The notes beneath the pieces were generated by a model that was not told the DNA's origin, did not search any database, and saw only the letters and a program-made list of their open reading frames with translations. From Friedmanniella sp. (GTDB lineage Bacteria > Actinomycetota > Actinomycetes > Propionibacteriales > Propionibacteriaceae), in the NCBI GenBank assembly GCA_025964935.1, contig JAOPXW010000139.1, positions 1 through 7,595 on the forward strand: 7,595 nt of DNA, given 5' to 3'. Of the stretch, positions 1 through 5,010 are shown in pieces (position 1 is the first letter of the stretch; each line of letters opens with the position of its first letter). Both the position numbers and the translations under genes were made by a program.

Positions 1-1569
1 GCGCTTGGCCACGTCGGCGTCGAGCGACCCCACCGTACGGAGCCCGTCGTTGGCGGCCTGGTGCTTGCGCATCACCCGCTGGTGGGCGTCGGCGTTGAGG
101 GCGTACCCGGCGTACGGGCCCACGATCGCGGCCAGCTCGGCCGAGCGACGGTAGGAGGTGCCCGTCATCAAAGACGTGATGGCCGCGGCCAGTGCGCGCC
201 CACCCTCGGAGTCGTAGCCGTGACCGGTGGCCATCAGCAGTGCGCCGAGGTTGGCGTAGCCGATCCCCAGCTGCCGGTAGTTGCGGGTCGTCTCGCCGAT
301 GGCCTCGGTCGGGAAGTCCGCGAAGCAGATCGAGATGTCCATCGCGGTGATGATCAGCTCGACGGCCTGCTCGAACTTGACCGCGTCGAAGGTGTCCGCG
401 TCGGTCAGGAACTTGAGGAGGTTCAGGCTGGCCAGGTTGCAGGAGCTGTTGTCCAGGCTCATGTACTCCGAGCAGGGGTTGGACGCGGTGATGCGGCCGG
501 TCTCGGGGTTGTTGTGCCAGTCGTTGATCGTGTAGTCGTACTGGATGCCGGGGTCGGAGCAACCCCAGGCCGCTTGCGCGAACTTGCCGAACAGCTCCCG
601 GGCGTCCACGGTCTCGATCACGCTGTTGTCCGAGCGGGCCCGCAGGCCGAACTCCGAGCCGTTCTCCACAGCGCGCATGAACTCGTCGGTGACCCGGACC
701 GAGTTGTTGGCGTTCTGGTACTGGACCGAGGTGATGTCCTTGCCGCCCAGGTCCATGTCGAAACCGGCGTCGCGCAGAGCACGGATCTTGTGCTCCTCGT
801 TCACCTTCGTCTCGATGAACTCCTCGATGTCGGGGTGGTCGATGTCGAGAACGACCATCTTGGCCGCACGCCGGGTGGCCCCGCCGGACTTGATGGTGCC
901 GGCGCTGGCGTCAGCACCCCGCATGAAGGAGACCGGACCCGACGCGGTGCCGCCCGAGCTCAGCAGTTCCTTGGACGAGCGGATCCGGGAGAGGTTGAGG
1001 CCGGCGCCCGAGCCGCCCTTGAAGATGAAGCCCTCCTCCTTGTACCAGTTCAGGATCGAGTCCATCGAGTCGTCGACCGACAGGATGAAGCACGCGCTGA
1101 CCTGCTGCGGGGAGGCCGTGCCGACGTTGAACCAGACCGGGGAGTTGAACGAGAAGTACTGGTGCAACAGCATCCAGGTGAGCTCGTGCTCGAACACCTC
1201 GGCGGTCTCGAGGTCGGCGAAGTAGCCGTAGTCCTCGCCGGCCTTGCGGTAGGTCTTCACCACCCGGTCGATGAGCTGGCGCAGACCCTGCTCGCGAGCG
1301 GGAGTCCCCAGGGCACCCCGGAAGTACTTGGTGGTCACGATCGTGGAGGCGTTGACGCTCCAGAAGTCCGGGAACTCGACGCCCTTCTGCTCGAAGACGG
1401 TCTCGCCGGTCTTCCAGTTGGTCTGGACGACGTCGCGACGCTCCCAGGTGACCTCGTCGTAGGGGTGCACCCCACTGGTGAAGACGCGCTCGATGGTCAG
1501 GCCGCCGCTCTTGCGGGGACCCTTCCGGGCGTCGCTGCGGCCGTTGGTGGAACGGGTGGTTTCGGTCAT
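1..1569 (-). CDS. nrdJ: Adenosylcobalamin-dependent (class II) ribonucleotide reductase, 5' part
   Basis: Cytoplasmic enzyme that reduces ribonucleotides to deoxyribonucleotides using a thiyl radical made from adenosylcobalamin. The first 523 codons are present and the gene continues past position 1; actinobacterial NrdJ is usually about 900-960 residues. The ATG at 1569 is preceded by AGAGG five bases upstream. Visible landmarks are WSVNASTIVTTKYFRG near residues 67-82, VSACFIL with Cys160, KGGSGAGLNLSR near 184-195, and NPCSEYMSLDNSSCNLASLN at 364-383. By comparison with Thermotoga class II enzyme, Cys366 is the thiyl-radical cysteine within the Asn364-Cys366-Glu368 triad, and Cys160 and Cys377 form the redox pair; the 11-residue gap between Cys366 and Cys377 matches. 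It is preceded by nrdR in the same direction, the usual nrdRJ arrangement, and is probably repressed by NrdR. There is no sign of an N-terminal ATP-cone. Family assignment is very secure. Confidence 0.97.
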   Translation of the reverse strand, partial: MTETTRSTNGRSDARKGPRKSGGLTIERVFTSGVHPYDEVTWERRDVVQTNWKTGETVFEQKGVEFPDFWSVNASTIVTTKYFRGALGTPAREQGLRQLIDRVVKTYRKAGEDYGYFADLETAEVFEHELTWMLLHQYFSFNSPVWFNVGTASPQQVSACFILSVDDSMDSILNWYKEEGFIFKGGSGAGLNLSRIRSSKELLSSGGTASGPVSFMRGADASAGTIKSGGATRRAAKMVVLDIDHPDIEEFIETKVNEEHKIRALRDAGFDMDLGGKDITSVQYQNANNSVRVTDEFMRAVENGSEFGLRARSDNSVIETVDARELFGKFAQAAWGCSDPGIQYDYTINDWHNNPETGRITASNPCSEYMSLDNSSCNLASLNLLKFLTDADTFDAVKFEQAVELIITAMDISICFADFPTEAIGETTRNYRQLGIGYANLGALLMATGHGYDSEGGRALAAAITSLMTGTSYRRSAELAAIVGPYAGYALNADAHQRVMRKHQAANDGLRTVGSLDADVAKR

Positions 1570-1741
1570 GTCTGCCTCTTTCTGGCGTGCAACCCACTGC
1601 GGTGGGACTCGTGCTGACGGCTGGGACTCCCCGAGTGGAGTGAAGCCACTGGCGCAGGGCCAGCGTGGTGCAGGTGGACCGGGGCTGGGTCCGCGCAAGC
1701 CTTCCCCAGCTGCGCGGGCCCGGCCCCGGAGTCGTAGGGCC
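1570..1741 (-). other. nrdR-nrdJ intergenic leader, 172 nt
   Basis: This spacer separates the nrdR stop from the nrdJ start and shows no coding signature. It can form local hairpins, including a CCGCGCA/TGCGCGG stem around a GGGGAAGG loop (minus-strand reading, about 1680-1705) and the small hairpin at 1593-1606. No T-tract terminator and no NrdR box are visible, so read-through from nrdR is the simplest way to transcribe nrdJ. A complete cobalamin riboswitch could not be built from it. Confidence 0.5.
1593..1606 (-). promoter_or_regulatory. Small hairpin upstream of the nrdJ ribosome binding site
   Basis: CCCAC pairs perfectly with GTGGG around a four-base loop (CGCA on the mRNA). It ends about 23 nt before the nrdJ ATG, just upstream of the AGAGG Shine-Dalgarno. 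It could influence translation or RNA stability, but a 5-bp stem is common by chance in DNA this GC-rich. Confidence 0.25.
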
Positions 1742-2326
1742 CTAGGGCGGGCTTGATCGGTGCGGCCCGAGCGCCGTCCGGCCGGTGGCCGTCCGCCCGG
1801 GGGTGAGCTTGTGCGGGGTGAACTTGCCGACCCGACTGTCGGCGACCCGGTCCGGAATGAGGGGCTCGATACCCGTGGGGTCCTGCTCGACGCGCAGCAG
1901 GGAGATCTCGGACTCGAAGTCCTCCAGGGACCGGAACTGCCGGTAGACGCTGGCGAACCTCAGGTACGCCACCTGATCGAGCTCCCGCAGAGGGCCGAGG
2001 ATCGCGACCCCGACCTCGTCGGAGGGCACCTCCGGCTGGCCGGAGGCCCTCAGCGAGTCCTCCACCAGCTGGCCGAGCCGGGCCAGCTGCACCTCGGTGA
2101 CCGGGCGACCCTTGCAGGCCTTCCGGACCCCGCTGATCGCCTTGTCCCGGTTGAACGGCTCCACGACCCCGCTGCGCTTGACCACCACCAGCTGCATCTG
2201 CTCGACCGTGGTGAACCGTCGCTCACACGCCGGACACTGCCGGCGCCGTCGGATGCTGCCACCGTCCTCAGCGGCCCTCGAGTCGAGAACCTTGGAGTCG
2301 GTGTGACGGCAGTACGGGCAGTGCAT
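1742..2326 (-). CDS. nrdR: Transcriptional repressor NrdR
   Basis: Nucleotide-sensing repressor of ribonucleotide reductase genes; it binds NrdR boxes when loaded with dATP/ATP. The 194-residue protein opens with MHCPYCRH, the invariant NrdR start. A four-cysteine zinc ribbon follows (Cys3, Cys6, Cys31, Cys34) with the basic run IRRRRQC and RRFTTVEQ. The ATP-cone occupies roughly residues 46-136 and begins [16 protein letters not shown]. The ATG at 2326 is chosen because AGAGGAG lies five bases upstream; an in-frame ATG nine codons earlier would place this ribosome site inside the gene. The last ~40 residues form a polar Arg/Thr/Pro-rich tail, making it longer than the ~150-residue E. coli protein; such tails vary between species. 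It precedes nrdJ by 172 bp and probably shares a transcript with it. Confidence 0.97.
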   Translation of the reverse strand: MHCPYCRHTDSKVLDSRAAEDGGSIRRRRQCPACERRFTTVEQMQLVVVKRSGVVEPFNRDKAISGVRKACKGRPVTEVQLARLGQLVEDSLRASGQPEVPSDEVGVAILGPLRELDQVAYLRFASVYRQFRSLEDFESEISLLRVEQDPTGIEPLIPDRVADSRVGKFTPHKLTPGRTATGRTALGPHRSSPP

Positions 2327-2345
2327 CGGGACTCCTCTCGCCTCG

Positions 2346-2435
2346 CTGTCCACCGCCCCCTGGGGACAAACCTGGGGAGATCATGTGGACGATGCTGTGG
2401 ACTGCTGTGGGTAACTGACCACTACCTGTGGACTA
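2346..2435 (-). promoter_or_regulatory. Cluster of DnaA-box-like nonamers upstream of nrdR
   Basis: Five near-consensus nonamers, all in one orientation on the minus strand, lie between the predicted nrdR promoter and its start: TAGTCCACA (2427-2435), TTACCCACA (2406-2414), CAGTCCACA (2396-2404), TCGTCCACA (2384-2392) and TTGTCCCCA (2361-2369). A weak opposite copy, CTGTCCACC, is at 2346-2354. High-GC actinobacterial DnaA boxes resemble TTGTCCACA, and each of the five differs from the relaxed Streptomyces-type consensus by zero or one base. Spacings of 21, 10, 12 and 23 bp are close to whole helical turns. DnaA binding is inferred. E. coli nrdAB is a known DnaA target, which makes a link to dNTP supply plausible. 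Confidence 0.45.
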
Positions 2436-2450
2436 ATGACACCCTTGTAA

Positions 2451-2466
2451 CTACTAGATATAGGTA
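2451..2466 (-). promoter_or_regulatory. Candidate NrdR box
   Basis: The core CTAGATATAG at 2454-2463 matches nine of ten positions of the central NrdR-box consensus CWATATATWG. The outer arms fit poorly. It begins three bases past the predicted -10 element of nrdR, where a repressor would block initiation. NrdR boxes normally occur in pairs about two or three helical turns apart, and no convincing second copy was found, so autoregulation is likely but not certain. Confidence 0.45.
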
Positions 2467-2494
2467 CCGTACGTCGTGGGCCCCCGGTCCGCAA
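2466..2494 (-). promoter_or_regulatory. Predicted nrdR promoter
   Basis: On the minus strand TTGCGG (2489-2494) and TACGGT (2466-2471) are separated by 17 bp and resemble a -35/-10 pair. This is one of the few A/T-containing spots in the region. Transcription would start near 2459, giving an nrdR leader of about 130 nt that contains the DnaA-like nonamers. Confidence 0.35.
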
Positions 2495-2673
2495 GACCAC
2501 CCGGGTGTTGTTTCGCGTGTCGCGCAGACGCCACGACCACCGCCGTCCCGGGGACCCTCAGGCACGAGGCGGGCCGCCCTGGGGCATCGTCGTTCCGACT
2601 AGGTGCATCACCCCCACCGCGGCGTGGGGCGGGTCCTCGCATGGGGCCGCGCGCCCCTCCCGGTCACCGCCGG

Positions 2674-2693
2674 CGGACCGGCTGACCGGTCCG
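2674..2693. repeat. Perfect 8-bp hairpin
   Basis: CGGACCGG and CCGGTCCG flank the loop CTGA. The stem is strong and perfect, but there is no T-tract on either strand. It could be a non-canonical terminator or a protein site within the spacer upstream of nrdR. Confidence 0.4.
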
Positions 2694-2731
2694 TGCGCAG
2701 CAGCCCGAACGGCCCGCCGACTGGCGCAACC

Positions 2732-2750
2732 GACCTGGATAGACCTGGAT
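2732..2750. repeat. Short tandem repeat, two copies of GACCTGGAT
   Basis: GACCTGGAT occurs at 2732-2740 and again at 2742-2750 with a 10-bp period, one helical turn. No function is apparent. Confidence 0.4.
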
Positions 2751-2892
2751 CGACATGGGAGTGGCCCGGACGAACCTGGGGACAACCCACCCGCCGCACA
2801 TCCGGGCGGCCAGAGTCGACCAGGGGCCCCCGCCGAGCGAGCTGGACCCGTGAGGGAGCAGGCCGGATCGTGGGTCCACACCGGAGCGGCCA

Positions 2893-2908
2893 GGCGGCTC
2901 GAGCCGCC
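2893..2908 (-). terminator. Possible terminator hairpin of the SOS membrane-protein gene
   Basis: GGCGGCTCGAGCCGCC is a perfect 16-bp palindrome that can fold as a 6-bp stem with a TCGA tetraloop. It lies about 57 nt past the stop of the SOS gene on the minus strand. No U-tract follows, which is common for actinobacterial hairpin terminators but also means the call is weak. Confidence 0.35.
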
Positions 2909-2964
2909 GACTCCGACGAGAGGACAGCCCGGGGACCGAGCGCCGGCCGTTGTCTCGGGGACTA

Positions 2965-3369
2965 CTAAAGCTGGGAGGCCTGGGACTGCAGCGTGACCTG
3001 GTAGCTCGGGCTCGTGACCCGGAGGGCGGTGAGACCGACGACGGCCAGGGCGGCGACCGCGATCATCGCGCCGGCCACCAGGATCACAGCGATCCCGCGC
3101 TCGGTGAGCCGGTAGCGAGTCGGAGCCGCCGCGGCGCGGACGGGAGTCGCCACCTCCGGCGAGCACGACCGCGGGCCGACGGACGAGGCCTGGCGAAGGG
3201 TCGGAGCCGGAAGCCGTCGCAGCGGACGGGCCACGGGGGCCGTCCGCGCGACCTTCCGACGCTGGCCGGGGCGGGTCGGGGCGACCCGGTCCGGCTGGGA
3301 CACGGCGGCCCGACCGGCGCGGGCGTCTGCGGCGGGGCGGACCGGTGCGTCGATGGTCAGGGTGCTCAT
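2965..3369 (-). CDS. SOS-regulated single-pass membrane protein, DivS/ChiZ-like position, no LysM
   Basis: A 134-residue protein. Residues 1-91 are basic and rich in Arg, Pro and Ala; RYRLTERG (85-92) immediately precedes one transmembrane helix (about 93-116), followed by an 18-residue tail ending ASQL and tandem TAG stops. The topology is probably N-terminus inside. GAGGAG seven bases before the ATG fixes the start, and three LexA boxes precede it. In many actinobacteria the lexA-linked, nrdR-linked gene encodes an SOS division inhibitor or cell-wall protein (ChiZ/Rv2719c, Corynebacterium DivS), often a basic tail, an RLTxRG motif, a membrane helix and a C-terminal LysM domain. Here the LysM part is absent, and no downstream frame shows it. 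The likely role, inferred from position and regulation, is to halt division after DNA damage. Confidence 0.75.
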   Translation of the reverse strand: MSTLTIDAPVRPAADARAGRAAVSQPDRVAPTRPGQRRKVARTAPVARPLRRLPAPTLRQASSVGPRSCSPEVATPVRAAAAPTRYRLTERGIAVILVAGAMIAVAALAVVGLTALRVTSPSYQVTLQSQASQL

Positions 3370-3390
3370 GTCGTTGCTCCTCGGAAAGGC

Positions 3391-3408
3391 ATCGAACGGG
3401 TGTTCGAT
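3391..3408. promoter_or_regulatory. LexA box A (perfect)
   Basis: ATCGAAC and GTTCGAT flank GGGT, giving a perfect seven-base inverted repeat and a full match to the actinobacterial SOS box TCGAAC-N4-GTTCGA. It lies 22 bp upstream of the SOS membrane-protein ATG, downstream of the predicted promoter, where it would block elongation or initiation. Confidence 0.92.
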
Positions 3409-3424
3409 AGAACGTATGTACGAT
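3407..3424. promoter_or_regulatory. LexA box B (degenerate)
   Basis: TAGAAC-GTAT-GTACGA matches ten of twelve consensus positions. It abuts box A, with centres 16 bp apart, and covers the predicted transcription start. It is probably a lower-affinity or cooperative site. Confidence 0.55.
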
Positions 3425-3452
3425 TCATACCGCGGATCGGCGTCTTTGCCAA
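3424..3452 (-). promoter_or_regulatory. Predicted promoter of the SOS membrane-protein gene
   Basis: On the minus strand TTGGCA (3447-3452) and TATGAA (3424-3429) are 17 bp apart. LexA boxes lie on both sides, box C just upstream of the -35 and boxes B and A over and past the start site, which fits tight repression. Confidence 0.5.
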
Positions 3453-3458
3453 GCCCAT

Positions 3459-3474
3459 TCGAAAGAATGTTCGA
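3459..3474. promoter_or_regulatory. LexA box C
   Basis: TCGAAA-GAAT-GTTCGA matches eleven of twelve positions of the SOS-box consensus. It lies six bases upstream of the predicted -35 element. Its centre is 51 bp from box B and 67 bp from box A. Confidence 0.8.
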
Positions 3475-3526
3475 CAGTGTCGGGTTCATGGACACAGCAC
3501 ACCAGGGAGCACTGACACTTTTGGTC

Positions 3527-3543
3527 GGCTCCGGACCGGAGCC
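3527..3543. repeat. Perfect 17-bp inverted repeat in the divergent spacer
   Basis: GGCTCCGG and CCGGAGCC flank a single A. It lies between the SOS promoter and the XRE promoter. It could be an operator, or a hairpin with a 6-bp stem and five-base loop; no T-tract accompanies it. Confidence 0.4.
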
Positions 3544-3594
3544 CCGCCAGCCCCGGTGCCGGGCCGGTCGCCGAGGCAGGCTAGGGAGGCAATA

Positions 3595-3612
3595 TGCACT
3601 ACTAGTGCACTA
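3595..3612. promoter_or_regulatory. Candidate operator of the XRE-cupin operon
   Basis: Two palindromes overlap: TGCACTA-C-TAGTGCA (3595-3609) and TAGTGCACTA (3603-3612). A further TGCA follows at 3616-3619. They run into the predicted -10 element, the expected place for an autoregulatory XRE repressor. The binding protein is inferred from adjacency. Confidence 0.6.
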
Positions 3613-3616
3613 GACT
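3611..3616 (+). promoter_or_regulatory. Predicted -10 element for a leaderless XRE transcript
   Basis: TAGACT fits the actinobacterial TANNNT pattern and ends six bases before the ATG at 3623, so transcription should begin at or next to the start codon. No Shine-Dalgarno is present near the ATG; the nearest GGGAGG is more than 30 bases upstream. No good -35 is visible. Confidence 0.45.
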
Positions 3617-3622
3617 GCATGT

Positions 3623-4222
3623 ATGGATGATCCGACCTCCGACCTCGCCGCCGCGATCGGCGCCCGTGTCCGGGAACGACGACAGTCCCGACGGTGGACG
3701 CTGGACCAGCTGGCCGCACAGTCCGGGGTCAGCCGCCGCCTCGTGGTGAGCCTGGAGCAGGGCGCCACCAACCCCAGCGTGGGCACCCTGCTCCGACTGA
3801 GCGAGGCACTCGGCATCGGCCTGCCGGCTCTGGTCGCGCCCCGGGGCGCCGAGCCCGTCTCCGTCACCCGCGCCGGTGAGGGCTCGGTGCTGTGGACCGG
3901 AGAGGCCGGGGGGCGAGGGGTTCTCGTCGCGGCTACCCCAGACCCCGAAGGCGAGCTGTGGGACTGGGCCCTGGGCGCCGGGGACCAGCACGCGAGCCAT
4001 CCGCACGCCGCCGGCACCCGGGAGCTGCTCCAGGTGCGGCAGGGGCAGGTCGTGCTCGTGGTGGCCGGAGAGTCGGTCACCCTGGACCCCGACGACGCCG
4101 TCGTCTTCGCGGGCGACGTGGCCCACTCGTACGCGAACCCCGGAACGGCTCCGGCCCGGTTCAGCCTCGCGGTGCTGGAGCCCCGAGCCGGGACCCGTAC
4201 GGGGGTGTCCCCCGATGCCTGA
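3623..4222 (+). CDS. XRE-family regulator with C-terminal cupin domain
   Basis: A 199-residue DNA-binding regulator. An XRE/HTH_3 domain spans residues about 10-65, with the second and third helices in LDQLAAQSGVSRRLVVSLEQG followed by NPSVGTLLRLSEALGI. A small cupin barrel spans about 105-190; His126, His128, Glu134 and His168 are candidate ligand or metal residues. Proteins of this build usually repress or activate a neighbouring metabolic or transport operon in response to a small molecule. The gene overlaps the next gene by 8 bp and heads a three-gene operon with the B3/B4 protein and the EamA exporter, so it probably controls that operon through the palindrome at 3595-3612. The ATG at 3623 is leaderless in appearance. 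The ligand is unknown; an amino acid is suggested by the neighbours. Confidence 0.9.
   Translation: MDDPTSDLAAAIGARVRERRQSRRWTLDQLAAQSGVSRRLVVSLEQGATNPSVGTLLRLSEALGIGLPALVAPRGAEPVSVTRAGEGSVLWTGEAGGRGVLVAATPDPEGELWDWALGAGDQHASHPHAAGTRELLQVRQGQVVLVVAGESVTLDPDDAVVFAGDVAHSYANPGTAPARFSLAVLEPRAGTRTGVSPDA
4201..4213 (+). promoter_or_regulatory. Hairpin covering the ribosome site at the XRE-B3/B4 overlap
   Basis: GGGGG and CCCCC flank TGT, ending one base before the ATG at 4215. The G-run is the only Shine-Dalgarno-like sequence for the B3/B4 gene, so the hairpin would hide it until ribosomes finishing the regulator gene open it. Translational coupling is inferred. Confidence 0.4.
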
Positions 4223-5009
4223 GCCGGCCCCCACGCCTTCGCCGGCCCGGCCGGCTCCCTCCGAGCCCGCGCCCCGGCTGCTCGATGCCGCCCGGGTCGA
4301 CCCGGCGGTCTTCGCCCTGCGCCCGGACTACCGCGCCCTCCTGATCGCCGTCGAGGGCATCGTCCCGGCCCCGAGCGACGAGGCGAGCGACCACCTGCTG
4401 CAGGTCGCCGAGTCCGCCGCCCGCCGCGCCCTCGAGCAGACCCCGGTCGACCAGCTGCCGCACGTGGCGGCCTGGCGGGACGCCTACCGTCAGTTCGGGG
4501 CCAAGCCGCAGCGGACCCGCAACAGCGTCGAGGCCCTGCTGCGCCGGGCGGCGGCCGGCGGGCTCCCCCGGGTCAACCGGCTGACCGACTTGTACAACGC
4601 CGTCTCGGTCCTCCACCAGCTGCCCCTCGGTGGCGAGGACCTCAGCCGGTACGCCGGTGCACCACGGCTGCTGCGCGCGACCGGGCTGGAGGCCTTCGAC
4701 ACCGCGGCGGAGGGCGTCATGACCGTCGAGCACCCGGACGCGGGTGAGGTCATCTGGTGCGACGACCTGGGGGTGACCTGTCGTCGCTGGAACTGGCGCC
4801 AGGCCCGTCGCACCCAGCTGACCGACGGCACCACCGGCGCGCTCTTCATCCTCGACGCGCTCGCCCCGCTGGCGGACGACGAGCTGTGGGCCGCGGCCGA
4901 CGACCTGCTGACCCCCCTCGCACGGTGGAGTGCCGATCTGCACGGACAGACCCGGCTGATCAGTCGGCCCGACCCCGCCGACCCCGCCGACCCGCCGACC
5001 GCGGGTTGA
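4215..5009 (+). CDS. Free-standing B3/B4 (tRNA-editing) domain protein
   Basis: A 264-residue cytoplasmic protein made mainly of the B3/B4 domain of the phenylalanyl-tRNA synthetase beta chain, which in PheRS clears tyrosine-mischarged tRNA(Phe). Family signatures are FGAKPQRTRNSVEALLRR (94-111), VNRLTDLYNAVSVLHQLPLG (120-139) and, toward the C-terminus, VIWCDDLGVTCRRWNWRQ followed by the TGALFILD segment. Residues 2-20 are Pro/Ala/Ser-rich and probably disordered, and the tail holds a DPADPADPP repeat. The ATG at 4215 sits within the end of the XRE gene; the open frame runs further upstream, but only as overlap with that gene. The EamA gene starts one base after the stop. Stand-alone B3/B4 proteins are common in actinobacteria, but their substrate is generally unproven; deacylation of a mischarged tRNA is the leading inference. 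Confidence 0.92.
   Translation: MPEPAPTPSPARPAPSEPAPRLLDAARVDPAVFALRPDYRALLIAVEGIVPAPSDEASDHLLQVAESAARRALEQTPVDQLPHVAAWRDAYRQFGAKPQRTRNSVEALLRRAAAGGLPRVNRLTDLYNAVSVLHQLPLGGEDLSRYAGAPRLLRATGLEAFDTAAEGVMTVEHPDAGEVIWCDDLGVTCRRWNWRQARRTQLTDGTTGALFILDALAPLADDELWAAADDLLTPLARWSADLHGQTRLISRPDPADPADPPTAG
4971..4988 (+). repeat. Tandem GACCCCGCC repeat at the end of the B3/B4 gene
   Basis: Two exact 9-bp units and a following imperfect one encode the DPADPADPP tail. Such runs are prone to slippage, and the tail is unlikely to matter for the fold. Confidence 0.45.
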
Positions 5010-5010
5010 G

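Larger units (their letters stand above)
2495..2961. other. Non-coding, hairpin-rich spacer
   Basis: Open frames exist on both strands, but their translations are low-complexity Arg/Pro/Gly/Ala-rich and match no family known to me, as expected for unselected GC-rich DNA. Contents include several inverted repeats, a short tandem repeat at 2732-2750, and CCTGGGGACAA at 2775-2785, which recurs at 2359-2369. No tRNA-like or riboswitch-like structure was recognised. It may hold the 3' untranslated region and terminator of the upstream SOS gene. Confidence 0.5.

Noticed and set aside
61..1617. Long plus-strand open frame of 518 codons
   Set aside because: It is the antisense shadow of nrdJ. The opposite strand gives a perfect class II reductase with all catalytic cysteines, while this translation is low-complexity.
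2327..2353. Nine-codon N-terminal extension of NrdR
   Set aside because: NrdR proteins begin at MxCPxC, and the AGAGGAG ribosome site lies inside the extension.
2558..3166. Minus-strand open frame that might have continued the SOS protein into a LysM domain by frameshift
   Set aside because: Its translation shows no LysM-like motif (no GDTLW-type start, no NP or IP signature), so the truncation is not explained by a simple frameshift.
2950..3630. Plus-strand open frame of 226 codons across the SOS gene and its promoter
   Set aside because: It covers three LexA boxes and lies antisense to a gene with a strong ribosome site; its composition is typical of GC-rich shadow frames.
3876..4214. Upstream extension of the B3/B4 protein to an ATG at 3876
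   Set aside because: It would overlap the conserved cupin region of the XRE gene, and its translation is Arg/Pro/Ser shadow sequence with no family resemblance.
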